Positions 36,690 through 48,915 are shown, counted from the stretch's first letter. The stretch: DNA of 64,000 nt from Prochilodus magdalenae (GCA_024036415.1 JAMWET010000176.1:105001-169000); one strand, 5' to 3'. Numbers and translations are program-made. The notes: generated by a model from the sequence alone, not told the origin.

Positions 36690-37925
36690 AAACTACAACT
36701 ACTACTAATGAACGTGACATCGTTTATCCACCTCTGACTGTGATTGGTCGGTCCTAATCGCATTATCATTCTTCATTCATACGAGAAAAATCCCGCTTCC
36801 TAAGTGGGATTTTTCCTAATGGCCTTCTACCCCAGACCATGCTTAGTTCCGATCACCACACCATTATCTTTAAGACTTCCACCTGCAACTGTCCTTCCCC
36901 AGACTTTCGTTCTTTCAGTCCTAATCACCACATGACTCCTTTTAAGACCACCCCCTGACTGTGATTTGTCCTAGTGACCTTGGTGTTCAGCTTGAGACCC
37001 CCACCTGAAGGTGACTGGTGCCAATCCCTGCATCACTTGTTCTGATACCTGTACTTGTAATGCAACTGGTCCAGACTACCCCATAGGTAATCCTGAGTCC
37101 TCCATCTGATTGAGTCACCACATCATTTTAAGCCACTCCCCCTGACCGTGATTGGTTCTAATCACCTTGATGTTCATTCTGACGCCCCCCTGTGACTGGG
37201 GGGGACAGGGATTGCTTGGTTCTAATCCCCTTCACCTGAGTAAGATCGCCACACCATTTCTTTAAAGACCTCCACCTGCAACTGATCCTAATTACCATAC
37301 TGTTTGTACTGACACCTCCCCCTGACTGTGATTGGTCCCAATCACCTTAACCTTTTTTTTTGTGACTGGTCCTGGTCAACATGTCATTTCTTTTAAGACC
37401 TCCCCCTGACTGTAATAGGTTCTAAGCACCTCAGTGTTCAGTTCGAGCCCTCCCCCTGACGGTGACTGGTGCCGGTGACGGTCAGTGCATCAGTGCACTG
37501 ATACCTGTACAGTCCTCCCCCGACTGTACCTTACAATGAATGGCTTGTCCCTTGATTGTGATTGGTCCTTAGGCGAGTGTTACGTAGCGGTTGTAGCACT
37601 GAGGCACCCCCACAAAATGAAAAGAGAGTCGGTGAGCACCTTCACCGCTTTTCTCGCCCCACAATCCGCTCATTCAAAGCCACCTCATCATTTGTTCTGA
37701 GACCTACCCCTGGCTATGATTGGTCCTAATCACCACAGCATTTGTTTTAAGACCCCCACAATGACTGTTCTTCATCATCTCTGACCCATCACTGTGACTG
37801 GTCCTAACCCTTGCCTCATTTATCTCAAGACCACCAGGACTGCGACTGATCCTAATCACCTGGCTGTTCGTTATCCTAAGACCTTCCCTTAAACTCTGAT
37901 TGGTCCTGAACACCAAAAACTTCGC
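36690..37925. repeat. Diverged minisatellite, unit about 50-60 bp
   Basis: A loose tandem family with phrases such as CCCCTGACTGTGATTGGTCC, TAATCACC and CATTTNTTTTAAGACC, about 18-20 units, interrupted by the 37.57-kb duplicated segment. Units vary in length and order, so the array is old. A small hairpin (AAAAATCCCGCTT against AAGTGGGATTTTT, 36,786-36,814) lies near its left end. Confidence 0.82.
37572..37681 (+). repeat. Duplicated segment, copy 2, inside the minisatellite
   Basis: Direct repeat of 36,020-36,131, about 1,552 bp downstream. It breaks the minisatellite array, which resumes directly afterwards, so the segment was inserted into or copied within the array. Several CpGs of copy 1 are lost (AGCGGACG to AGCGGTTG, AAAACGAAA to AAAATGAAA). 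Confidence 0.9.
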
Positions 37926-37957
37926 TCTGAGACTTTCCCAGGCTGCAGCAAGCTTGA

Positions 37958-38133
37958 CCGGACGCTCTTATCCATATTACAGGTGGGCCAATGTAGTGTT
38001 AGGAGTCTTGCCCAAGGACTCTTATTAGTGTAGCTCAGCATAGTCACCCAGACCGGGATTCGAACCCCAGTCTCCCACATGTGGCGGTGGCTCCCTGGCG
38101 GATAGCGGTGTTATCTGTTGAGCTACACCAACC
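37958..38133 (-). mobile_element. tRNA-derived SINE, copy 2
   Basis: On the minus strand it starts GGTTGGTGTAGCTCAACAGA, with an A-box-like sequence, and has a perfect B box GGTTCGAATCC at 38,066-38,056. It then runs through GTCTGGGTGACTATGCTGAG and GGGCAAGACTCCTAACACTA to GATAAGAGCGTC. These blocks match copy 1 at 14.7 kb in order. The 3' tail is shorter than in copy 1. The intact B box means polymerase III could in principle still recognise it. Confidence 0.85.
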
Positions 38134-38139
38134 ACATGC

Positions 38140-39933
38140 CGCTGTGATATCATGATCACCATAAAGTATGAAATGCAATGTGTTTAAAGCCCTGAAAGTT
38201 GGAGCTCTGAAAGTTTGAGTACAAGAGGCAAACCGATATTTGCCTAATATGGCCAGCTGCTGCAAAAACCACATGCTCATTAGTATTAACACACGGTGCT
38301 AAGCTAGACGTAGCCAAACTCGTATGGGCCCGCAGTAAGGTCTTGCACTGCAGTATTATGACTGCTTGATCAAGTTTCTTTCTGGTTCCTCCTTTTCTCA
38401 GGATTTGTTATTCAGCAGTGAGTAAGCAGATTGACAGGCACTTTAAGGAAACACTCAGGCAGCTCTTGCTTTCAAGTGGAGTAACTTTTCACAGCCTGCC
38501 TTTTAACTTCCACTTTACGGCTGATAGTGAAAGAGGAGCCAGTACCTGCTTCTGTGCTAAACTAGCCAGCCAAACCAGCTCATTTACCGTCCAGATGAAC
38601 TCTGACCTTAATACTACAGAGTCAATAATCTAATACCAGGCTAGTCTGGATTATTCTCAGTTACTTTCAGATTTTTATGTTGGAATATAGTTTGCCTGCA
38701 AAAGAAAAACTTCTAAAAACTTGAATTTTGGGATTACCTTTATTATTTTTACCTTTTATTACCTAAAATTATTTGGAATTTGCCTGGAATTTGCCTGGAA
38801 TTAAAGGATAAAAAATTGAAGAAAGGTACCTAAAAATGCATTGAAGTTCGACAGTCATTCAAAAGATTTTAGTAGATGCTATTTTGAGATTTACATAAAC
38901 ATATTTTTATATTTTATTGTAATTTCTTTTAGACTAGAATACAGATTTTGTTTTCTTAATCTCAGTGGTTAATTTTACATTTTACATTTTAATAATAAAT
39001 GGTAAATTTTATTTTGATATCATGTCATTAACCTGGGGAATGCTGTGAGAAAGGTGATAGTAATTTAATAACTTAACATATTATTTTTAGATATCTATGT
39101 ACTTGAAAAAGTGCTTAAAATATTTTATGAAATTTGCCAGTAAAAATGTTAATTTAATTAAACATATATATTTTTTATAATTAAAAATATAATTTACTGT
39201 AAGACCCATACTTTATATAAAAAAAGTTTTTAACTATAATTTACAAACTTTTAAATTACACTGTTATTTATCTGAAAAAATATTTGAAATTGCCAGTAAA
39301 TAATATGGACTGCTTGTCAAAGTTTGTTTCGAGGCCACAGTTTTTACTTAAAAATGCTTTGAAATTAGATTTTATTTAAATAAAAATACATTGGAAAATT
39401 TAACCCTATTTTGCCAGATTATATTGTTTTAAAAAACAAAATAATTTAAATACATTTTAAAAACTTTTTCGCTGATTTTGTTTTATGGTTATATCTATCT
39501 ATATGTTATATCTAATTTTTTTTTTTTTTTAGATAATGTTGTTTACCTTTAAAAAAGCAGATAAATTTGCCAGTAGCAAACCAAAATGCTGCTGAATTGT
39601 TTTTAAATGATCATTTTCAACATAAAAATTATTTGTTTTTATTTGACAATGATTAAAAATATTTTGCTATGTTTTATTTATGTATATTCATTAAAATACA
39701 TTAAAACTGGATCATTCCAAAAAAAAAAAATTCTGTGTGCCAAACAGTAAAACCAGAGTTTTTTAAACTACACACTGATTATTAATGTTTTCTTTGTTAT
39801 TAATAAGCATGTGTCATCAGCACTCTCTGAAAAACAACCAAACAATGGGTTTAAAATCAGCACATTCTCCACAGAGGATGCCATTCAGCTCTATTTCTCT
39901 TCAGTGCTAATATTTGTTCTGGCAACTATACAC

Positions 39934-39935
<2 letters not shown>
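38140..39935. other. Unassigned sequence, strongly AT-rich after 38.7 kb
   Basis: 38,690-39,800 is very AT-rich with A and T runs (for example 39,514-39,530). It contains loose repeats of TTTGCCAGTAAA and AAAATGCTTTGAAATT-like words, as if an old tandem repeat had decayed. No gene was recognised. Confidence 0.45.

Positions 39936-39980
<45 letters not shown>
39936..39980. repeat. (CA)n microsatellite
   Basis: Pure CA run of about 22 units. Confidence 0.97.
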
Positions 39981-39981
<1 letters not shown>

Positions 39982-41514
39982 CCTCAGTTGCCCCCGCAGG
40001 AGGATGACTTGGCTGGAATCGGCCCATTGATTCCATGCTGTTGGGTGTGACCTCAGTGACCTCGGCGACCCCTGGCTCTGAATGACCCAGAGCTGTACGT
40101 GACCTGCACCGGGCAAGCCTAACTTTACCTGCCAGCTCTTAAGTTCCTGTCGCAGCCTTGTTAACTCTAGCCTTCCCCTTCAGGCCTGCCAGAACAGCAC
40201 CGAGACACAGCTGGCCTTTGTGCTCCTGTAACAGCTAGCTAATCACGACGGGATATGAGGCCTGACGTTACGTCCACTCACACCCTCGTACGCGTGTTTC
40301 ACTCAGGGACTTTAGAGGCTCCTTTAAAAGCATTCAAGCCTTCCTCTCGTCCTTTCTCCTGTGCTCTCGTAGGGTTTCGGCTGTTCTACAACTCTGGATG
40401 GAACAGCCTATAGCCTATATTACTAATACCAGGACGGGGATTAATATCAGGAGGCTGAAAACTGCGAGCACACTCGGGCTTTGTTCCATTAAATGCTTAT
40501 TCAGTTACTCTGCGGGTTAATATTTATATGTACGGTTGATATTGTACCACCTGCAGAGGAAGTCATGAAAAGGAAGCCTAGTTTCCTTTGTAAACGTTTT
40601 TTTTTTTTGTTTTTTTGCCTTAATGGAACCGCCGTTATTAAGCAAAATAGTGCTTTCATAGCCGAAGCCTGTCCTTCAAGTTCCACGTGCACTCAGATCG
40701 CCGAGCTTTGGGACGGCAGACGTTCCAGCCATGATCAAACCCCTATGACCCCGTCGCTGCCCCTTTGCTGGCCATAGTTGGGCTCAAGGTCTTTGTTCTC
40801 AGCTTTCTTTTGTGAGGGGGTGGGGGTCACATGACTCCTGTTAAAGATTTACCTGTCATGGGCAGGCTTGTTGCCGCTTGGTTGAATCTGATCTCTGCCG
40901 TACAATGATTCCAACCAACCTCTCCAATAAGGACCTAAGCAGACAAAAGGACTGAGCTCCTCTCAGACCACCTATCACTACAAGGAGAGCCTCCTTGAGC
41001 CCATAGGCCTATGCTCTACGTATCTTTGGGTGAAGCCAGAGTAGAAGCATTGTGGTGGAAAAGAGATTTGTTGGTGTGAATAACCTTGAAAGGCTTTATG
41101 GTGGAATTCCATCCTTATTTTCTTCAGCATGGTGGTGATGGGAACCAGGGGGTCAATATTTATACACAACACAAATCCAGTTATCATATTTCTATCCAAA
41201 GCCTCCAGTGAATCTACAGTCTAGTCGTTATATGTAATGCTGACGATGGAAAATAGTGGTTAAAGAAATATTGGGAAACAGCGCTGCAGACATTAGGCAG
41301 CACATTCATAACCATCTTGTGTAATAGGTTTCCGTGAAGCAGCTCTGAGATGCTTCAGAGATCTGGTTCCTATCACCATCACTGTGAAGGCTGAAAGGGT
41401 TCTTCCTAGAAACGCTGTTCCTTTGAAAGCTTCTTTAGGGACCCCAAAGTGGCTCTTCTATGGCACTGAATTCATTTTCGCAAATTTATTTTTTGTGAGT
41501 AAACAATACAGAAC
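39981..41514. other. Unassigned non-coding sequence
   Basis: No gene recognised. The part at 41,350-41,460 (AGAGATCTGGTTCCTATCAC, then CATCACTGTGAAGG) may be a fish dispersed repeat, but I cannot name it. Confidence 0.4.
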
Positions 41515-42660
41515 CAAGACCACGCCCACTAATCATATAATTACATAGCTGCCATGTGAAAATGTCATTTTTTGGGGGTTTTCTTCATAATTTTGATTAT
41601 TTTTTAGAAAATGCAGTTATATTACAATGTATTGTAAACAGTAAGCATATCTAAACACACAAACATACAATACCCTCCGCTGTTTGCATCACGTGACCCC
41701 CGAAAATGTCGTTTTTAATATATATTTTTTATCTTTTATTTCTTTTATTTATAAACTGTTTTTTTCCAGTTTTTTTTTCAGCATTTTCTTGGGAAACATC
41801 CAACATTCGTTGATAAATTAACCATTAAAGTTGCTCCAGATTACTCCAGCTTCAGTCATAAAATAATAAAGGTACATCATCGTTAACAATTGACATAGCA
41901 CCTCAGGATTGGGGTTTTTCCCAGTTTTCCGGATTTTGCTATATTGCTTTTAGAAAGAAAGCACCGTTTTGGGAAAAATCCGACATTTGATGATGAACTG
42001 ACCCTTATAGATGCTCCAAAATATTCCAGCTTCATTCGTAAAACAATAAGTTGATGAATAAGTCCATCATTTTTAACTTGTTCACCATCTCCTATTGACA
42101 TAGCACTTCGGCTCCAATTTTTTTCCCAGTTTTCCACCTTTTTTCCACATTTTTGGGAATAATCTGACATTTAGTAATGAATTGATCCTTATAGATGCTC
42201 CAAAATATTCCAGCTTCAATCGTAAAACAATAAGTTGATGAATAAGTCCATCATTTTTAACTTGTTCACCATCTCCTATTGACATAGCACTTCAGCCCTA
42301 ATTTTTTCCGCTTTTTTTCCACATTTTTGGGAATAATCTGACTTTTAGTGATGAATTGATCCTTATAGATGCTCCAAAATATGCCAGCTTCAATCGTTAA
42401 ACAATAAAAGATCATCATTTGTAACTGGTTCACTATCTCCAATTGACACAGCACCTCAGATCCCAGTTGTTTCCCAGCTTTCCGGTTTTTGCTATGCTGC
42501 TTTAGAAAGGAAACCACTTTTTGGGGAAAAATCCCACATTTGTTAATGAATTGACCATTGAAGACGTTCCAAATGACTCAGGCTTCAATCTTAAAAGGGT
42601 AAAAATTACATCATCCTCAACTTGTTCACCATCTCCTATTGACGCAGCACTTCAGATCCA
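41515..42660. repeat. Satellite-like tandem array, unit about 175-195 bp
   Basis: Five diverged units, marked by TTTTGGGAAAAATCYRACAT followed by GATGAATTGACC, at about 41,792, 41,968, 42,151, 42,325 and 42,521. Each goes on to ATAGATGCTCCAAAATATTC, CAGCTTCAATCGTAAAACAA and TTGTTCACCATCTCCTATTG. Units 3 and 4 are the most alike. The left flank, 41,515-41,580 (CACTAATCATATAATTACAT), also recurs beside the isolated unit at 43.9 kb. Confidence 0.9.
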
Positions 42661-42867
42661 AGTACTTCCCGCACGACGGCAGCTATACCATAGGACGCTA
42701 ATCCCTAGTTCAGCCAGGACGCTTTACAGACCACTGGTACCAACCAAATCACACGCAAACATGAAAAAGCCAGCTATCCTTTCTTCTTAAAGCATGACAC
42801 ACGTGGCCAAGAGCAATCAAAATGCCGAATACAAAGTGAAAGTAACAGGGGTAACTCACAGTGGCCG

Positions 42868-42900
42868 CTCTGAGGGGTGCTCTGAGGGGTGCTCTGAGTG
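42868..42900. repeat. 14-bp short tandem repeat
   Basis: GCTCTGAGGGGT(GCTCTGAGGGGT) repeated about two and a half times. Confidence 0.85.
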
Positions 42901-43360
42901 ACAGCTCCAGCAGCACTAACGCATGTGGGGATGCGCCTCAGTGTCTATGTGCGTGTGTGTGGTGTTCATGACTGGCAGTTTGCTCGTCTGACCTGGAAGG
43001 GTGTCGCAGGTCTTGTCTGCCGGGAAGACGTCTCTGATCTGCAGCCTCGGAGCTCCACCTCTAAGCCCCCACCCCTACCTCCATCTACGATAAACCTCAA
43101 TCATAACTTCCTTTCCCCCTTTTAATCGAGCACGTCTATGCCCATAAACTGCGTGTTTGTTGCCTAAATGACTACAGAGATCACACGCTAGTCGAGCAAC
43201 GTTCCGCCTCCTGAATCCTTTGTTCATCATAATAAAACTGAAAAAAGAACGAATAGGTCATAGACACCTGTTCAAACGTATTTGTTCATCTGCTGTTCAG
43301 TGCATCATTCTTTTCCTTAAGAGCAGGGGTAGAATGATTCGCATGTGTCATGGGTCCATA

Positions 43361-43583
43361 TCGTCGCTTTCCATTGAAAACCATGTCCATTTGGGTGATT
43401 TTTAATTTTTGGCATCATGTCATCACATGCGCTGCTGTTTACACTGGGTGGCGTTTTAATGATGAACGGATCACCAGAAAGACGTCTGGTTCCATTGACT
43501 TACATTCAAATTCATTTAGGTTTTTGCCGTCTCCTGTAAAGTTGCCATTTTGGAGATACTTGTTTTTCTTTGGACAGCGATCT
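43361..43583 (+). mobile_element. Family M MITE, copy 4
   Basis: Starts TCGTCGCTTTCCATTGAAAA after TA and ends TTTTTCTTTGGACAGCGATC before TTA. Internal landmarks are GCGCTGCTGTTTACACTGGG, AGACGTCTGGTTCCATTGAC and TTTTTGCCGTCTCCTGTAAA. It is 223 bp, with a small internal deletion near the CCAGAAAGACG junction. Confidence 0.88.
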
Positions 43584-43909
43584 TAATCCTACATATTTCT
43601 CGCCTTTTTCTATTTTCCATCCCTCCACTTTTGTCCTGAGTATGGTTTTGTGGTTCAATGTTCATTTCTATTTTCCCAGCTCTCTTTGTCCCATTAAGAC
43701 TGGTGCAAATGAGCTCTTTTCCGACTGGATGCCCAGCTCTGTAAAAAGTGGAACTTAAAATCATGACTGTAATTTGCTACTAGCCATTGAACAAGTTTTA
43801 CTCAACTCCAAAAATGACTGAAAGAGCCGTTCGTTCAGAGTCCTTTTACAGGCTGAATAAACCTACTTCTTCTGCTTGTAACAAATTAGAGTAAAAATTA
43901 TTTAGGATT

Positions 43910-44100
43910 GTGCGCACTAATCATATAACTACATTGCCCTCATGTGAAAAATGAAACTTTTATTAAGGGTTTTTCCAAGTTTTCCAGTTTTTGCTGAATT
44001 GCTTGTAAAAGGAAATTTTTTTTTTTGAGAAATGTTCAACATTGGTTGATGAACTGACCTTTAAAGATGTTTTGAAATACACCAGCTTCAATGGTACAAT
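43910..44100. repeat. Isolated unit of the 41.5-42.7 kb satellite
   Basis: Contains CACTAATCATATAACTACAT, TTTTCCAGTTTTTGCTGAAT, CAACATTGGTTGATGAACTG and ACCAGCTTCAATGG in the order of the main array and its left flank. It is a diverged single copy about 1.25 kb beyond the array. Confidence 0.8.
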
Positions 44101-44134
44101 TGGACCAAGTATCTAGCCTTATTCTAAACTGAAG

Positions 44135-44660
44135 CACAGAACTAAACCAAACTAATCTAAACCAAACTAAATTAAACTAAACTAATCTAATCTAATCTAA
44201 TCTAATCTAATCTAATCTAATCTGATCTAATCTAATCTAATCTAAACTAAACCAAACTAAGATTAAGCTAAACTAATCTAAACTAAACTAATCTAATCTA
44301 ATCTAATCTAATCTAATCTAATCTAATCTAATCTAATCTAATCTAAACTAAACTTAACCAAACTAAGATTAAACTAAACTAAACTAAACTAAACTAAACT
44401 AAACTAAACTAAACTAAACTAAACTAAACTAAACTAAATTAAGATTAAGATAAACTAAATTAAGATTAAGCTAAACTAAACTAAACTAAACTAAGCTAGG
44501 CTAAGCTAAGCTAAGCTAAGCTAAGCTAAGCTAAGATAAAATAAGATAAGATAAGTTAAGCTAAGCTAAACTACACTAACCTAATCTAATCTAATCTAAT
44601 CTAATCTAATCTAATCTAATCTAATCTAATCTAATCTAATCTAATCTAAACTAAACTAAC
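44135..44660. repeat. Pentanucleotide block array (TCTAA / ACTAA / GCTAA)
   Basis: About 100 pentanucleotide units of the form NCTAA. They come in blocks: TCTAA (44,180-44,245 and 44,285-44,345), ACTAA (44,365-44,440), GCTAA (about 44,490-44,535, with GATAA), then TCTAA again (44,580-44,648). A single base (T, A or G) changes between blocks, which suggests repeated local spread of one variant. Confidence 0.95.
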
Positions 44661-45148
44661 ACATATGCACGAAAAATATAATGGATATTAGCATCAACTC
44701 GGAATTCCTAGGGGCATAAAGATGTCCAATTTAACGATGAAAGATGTTCTGAGGACGTTGGCTAGCACTGTGCTGAGTGATGGAAGGGGAGCCAGTTATG
44801 CTCACGTTGGTTATTTTAATTCTATTTCAATTACAATACAGTTGCATATAAAATTACAATTTAAAATAACTGAATCTAGTCCGACCTGATGAGTTCTCCT
44901 AGTAGAATTGGGTTAACTTTCTGTCTCCATATTGGCCAGTTCTGTCTTGGATGATCAAAGTTTGACAGTGTAAGAGCAAATTTGGCTAAGAGCCAAATTT
45001 CACCATGACAAGACCCAATAGATCTAAACAGTTCTATATTAAACTCATGGTTTTACAAGCATCCCCTCATCTGAAGAACCCTTAAAGAACTTACTTTGGG
45101 CAGCCCTTCCTTGGATGGTTTCACTTGGAATCCCTAGATTTTCAAATA
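44661..45148. other. Unassigned sequence
   Basis: No gene or repeat family recognised. Confidence 0.45.
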
Positions 45149-45457
45149 TTGTCAAACACTTTGTATCTCCATTTTTGTTGATTTTTACGTTTATGCATCA
45201 TTCGAACACAGCAATTTTTTGGAAGGTGTCTGGAAATGCTTGGACCCCTATTAAACAAACCGTCTCACTGTTTAGCATGATTATATTTTAAAAATTTCTC
45301 TTCACTTGTCGTCTTTTCCCCTAGAACACTTAATTAAGAGTTGGACCAACCGAAATAGCCCAAAACTCCTCGGAAAAAAAGTCACTGACTGTATGTATCA
45401 CCCTCTCCTGTAAAGCCGCCATTTTTGAAACACCTGATTTTCTTTGGACAGCAATTA
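45149..45457 (+). mobile_element. Family M MITE, copy 5 (diverged, with an insert)
   Basis: Keeps TTTGTATCTCCATTTTTGTT, TTTATGCATCATTCGAACAC, GAGTTGGACCAACCGAAATA and TTTTCTTTGGACAGCAATTA with TA outside. It is about 60 bp longer than intact copies because of extra sequence in the middle (about 45,245-45,330). Confidence 0.75.
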
Positions 45458-45959
45458 TACTGTGCCCTACACATATTTCAGTTTTTGGTTAATTAAAATT
45501 GGACATATAACCTATAAAAGGTTTTAAATGAAGCAGGATTGTTTTCTGGAACACTCCACTCTGTGGAGTATATAATGACATTCTATAGAAGCCAGATATT
45601 TGAATAAAATCTTGACCTCCACAGTAAAGTATTTATCTGCATAAATAACATTCTGAAACTTAATTTCTAGCTACAGAATTTAACTAAACTGGAAACTGGG
45701 ATGATGTAACACCATGGGCATACACGAACGTGCACACAAAGGTTATCACTCTCCAGTGGTCGAGCACTATTTGCCTTGGGGAAACTTAAACACAGGTGGG
45801 AAGGGGTGTTATACTGCATGTCTACATCAATATTAGCCAACAAACTCAACCTGTTTAATATCCACAACCTTTAAAGGTCGGCACAAACATCGGCACTTCC
45901 TGTTCCATATCATGATCAGCAATTTCAACAAAGAGAAATGTCAACAAATGAGACCTTCT

Positions 45960-46209
45960 GTTTAAGTACTTCTGACGCCTTCCAAAAAACTAATATACTT
46001 AAAATGCACCTGTGAAAAATGTCCATCCTGAGTCTTCTCAAAGTTTTAAGCGACTGATTTAAATGATGTTTCTTTAGTAAAATAAGTAAAAAATGTAAAA
46101 AAATATATTAAAATATAATTCAAGGAAAGAACCCTTGAAGAACATAATTTTTAAGAGTGTATTTCTTACCATAGGTAGCTTTATTTTGATACAGTGTACA
46201 CACACACAC

Positions 46210-46246
<37 letters not shown>

Positions 46247-47180
46247 TACAGTATATAAGATTTTTCTCCCTTGGAGAACTCTTAAGTAAGGGTTCTAAGG
46301 GGTTAAGACCTTAGAAGAAATTTAGAAGAAATTTCCAAAAAATCTAAAAAAAATGAGAGTTTATTTATTAGGGGTCCAAGCACTTCTAGACGCCTTCCAA
46401 AAAAGTAACTGATTTAATGATTTTAATGCTTTTTACTATTTCAACTAAGTAAAAAAAGTGAACCTATACAACCTCACCAACTTTAATTTAATTAAAAAAG
46501 TATATTAAAAGGTATATCATTCAAGGTAAAGAACTCTCCACAAAAGATCATTTTAAAGAGTGTATTTTGTACAATAAGCTTTATTTTGATACAGTACAAA
46601 AATTATGGTTCTAAGGGTTCCTTTATAAGGGTGTTTATACTTCTATGTAGAATCTTTGTCTTTACTAAAGAACCCTTTGAGAACTCTTAAATAAGAGTTC
46701 TACAGGAAAAGACAACAATTGAAGAGAAATAAAAAATAAAAAATTAATGTTAAAATGAGAGTTTTTTTTTATTAGGGGCCCAAGCATTTCTAGATGCCTT
46801 CCAAAAGAGTAATAGACTTAAAGTGCCCTTGTGAAAAATGTCCATCCTGAGTCTTCTTGAAACGTTTAAGTCAATTTGAATTATTTAAAGTAACTGATTT
46901 AATGATTTTAACTATTTTAATAAAGTAATTTAAAAGATCTATAAATCTATATAGCATCTTATCAACATTATTTAAAACAAAAAGTATTTATTAAAATATC
47001 ATTTAAGGAAAGAACCGTTAAAGAGAACCATCATTGTAAAGACTGTACTTCGTATGACAGGTAGCTTCTATGTAGAACCACTGTCTTGACTAAAGAATCT
47101 TGAATAACATGGTTCTTCAAGGGTTCTAACGGAAAAGACAACGATTCTATATAGAACATATTAGGCTTTAACGGTTCTTT
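45960..47180. repeat. Tandem repeat, three units of about 410 bp
   Basis: Units begin with CTTCTAGACGCCTTCCAAAA-like sequence at about 45,966, 46,378 and 46,782. Each then has a TAACTGATTTAATGATTTTA core, a block like TTAAGAGTGTATTTYKTAC with GCTTTATTTTGATACAGT, and TTCTAAGGGTTCT phrases. Unit 1 has a CA/TA microsatellite inserted (46,199-46,257). Units 1 and 3 share GTGAAAAATGTCCATCCTGA, which unit 2 has lost. A fourth, partial unit may be 49,040-49,260. Confidence 0.85.
46199..46257. repeat. (CA)n(TA)n(CA)n microsatellite
   Basis: CA, then TATATATA, then CA again, ending CATACAGTATATA. It lies inside unit 1 of the 410-bp array, at the GATACAGTGTACAC site. Confidence 0.95.
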
Positions 47181-47189
47181 GCAGAGTGA

Positions 47190-48110
47190 AGTGGTTCTTC
47201 AGATTAATAGAGTGTTGTCTAAGGTTCTGTACAGAACCATTTTCGAAAATCGGTTCTCTGTTTGACATCATAGGGGAGCCCTTTTTGGTGCTACATACAA
47301 CAGATTCTCCATCAATCTAGGAAGCTACGTTTTACCATGCAGAGAACCATTTGGTTCTCATGGTTCTAAGTAGAACCCTTTTCTACAGAACCCTCTTTTC
47401 CAGCTGCCAAGCTTCCATGGTCCTATCCTCGTCCCTATGTTATTTATCTAGCTTGTTTTTGAGCCTTTTGTCAGAAAAGGACGCCCAATGCTGGCGTGGA
47501 CTCGCTGCCCTCTGCGCGCCAGCGCTTGCTGACACTAGCCTGAGGTCAGAACGATTGACTAGGGGTGCGTGCCTACACCTCTATAAATCCACCCCAGCCT
47601 CAGAGTGGGCCCTCTCCTGTCAGATAAATCACCTCTCTCTCCGAGCTGTGGGCGGTCGGATGCGTTTAAAGATCCATTCATAAGCGCTCGGTCATTCTGA
47701 CCACTGTGGTCACTGTGCTCAGTGACATATGCACAAAACATCCTGCAACGCTGAGGCCTGTGGTTCGGGCCTTCAGAGTCTCAGGTTGATGATGACACAC
47801 AAGAATGTGGACGCCTCTCTTTCTCTCCTCTCGGGCAACATTCCATACGTCAAACTGGAACTGTGCTTGCGGACTCAGGGATTATGCTTTCCGTCCCGCA
47901 AGCCTGCAAAACAAAATGATACAGCGTTTCCTTCGACCTCACAGCGTGTCCTCCTTCATTCTATTTGTTTTGGTTCCCAGTGAATCATTCAGGAAAGAAG
48001 AGACAATGCGAGTAATGAGCGCTAACCACAGCTGCTAGCAAGCAAATACTAACAGGATGCTTTCAGCTCAAAGAAGAGCGATCAAGTCTGTCTTGTCCAT
48101 CCATCTTAAG
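47190..48110. other. Unassigned sequence
   Basis: Less AT-rich than its neighbours. CTATAAATCC at 47,580 looks like a TATA box, but no start site, exon or downstream gene supports a promoter. The 110-codon frame at 47,351-47,683 has no recognisable domain. Confidence 0.45.
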
Positions 48111-48114
48111 TCTT

Positions 48115-48915
48115 CCAGAAAATCTTTAATTCATTTTAATCATTTTAAGTAACTTTTTATTGAAAATTTAAATTTTTTATTGACTATAACTATTTCAAAC
48201 ACCAAGTAACAGATCTGAATGACTTTAAGTAACGGATTTTAGCTATTTTAACCATTTTAGTCACTTTAAGTAATTGATTTTAATGGTTGCAACTATTTAA
48301 ATTACTTTAAGTAAGTCATTTTAATGCTTTAAACTATTTTAATTGCATTAAGTAACTAATTTTAATCACTGTAACTATTTTAGTCACTTTAAGAAAGTAA
48401 TTTTATTGCTTTAAACCATTTTAATCACATTAAGTAACTAATTTTAATCATTGTAAGCATTTTAATCACATTAAGTAACCGATTCTAAAGATTGTAATTA
48501 TTTCAATCACTTTAAGCAACTGATTTGAATGATTTTAACCTTTTCAGTCCCTGTAAGTAACTGATTTTAATGCTTTAAACATTTTTAATCACTTAAAGTA
48601 AATGATTCTAATGATTGTAATTATTTCAATCGCTTTAAGTAACTTATTTTAATGATTTTAACTATTTTTAATCACTTTATATTAATGATTTTTCTTTTTG
48701 GAACCATTTTAAGTTACTAATTTTAATGACTGTAATTATTTTAATCATTTACATACCTGATTTAAATTATTAACTACTAACTATTTAACTAACTAACTAT
48801 TATTAAGTAACAGATTTTAATGATTGTAACTATTTAAATCACTTTAAGTAGCTGATTGTAATTATTATAACTATTTAAGTCGTTTTAAGTTATTGATTTT
48901 AATGACCTCAATAAA
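48115..48915. repeat. 41-bp minisatellite
   Basis: The unit is about AAGTAACTGATTTTAATGAT followed by TTTAACTATTTTAATCACTTT (41 bp), about 19 units with much substitution. The same core occurs once per unit in the 410-bp array at 46 kb (for example 46,395 and 46,885), so this array probably grew from that core. Confidence 0.9.

Noticed and set aside
36786..36814. Hairpin followed by T run resembling a bacterial terminator
   Set aside because: A 13-bp stem with one mismatch in a eukaryotic minisatellite; rho-independent termination does not apply here.
38050..38133. Possible tRNA gene with an intact B box
   Set aside because: The sequence is shared with a second dispersed copy at 14.7 kb and carries a SINE body and tail, so it is a SINE head and not a functional tRNA gene.
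47575..47590. TATA-box-like CTATAAATCC as a promoter
   Set aside because: No transcription start, exon or conserved element was visible downstream; AT words are frequent in the region.
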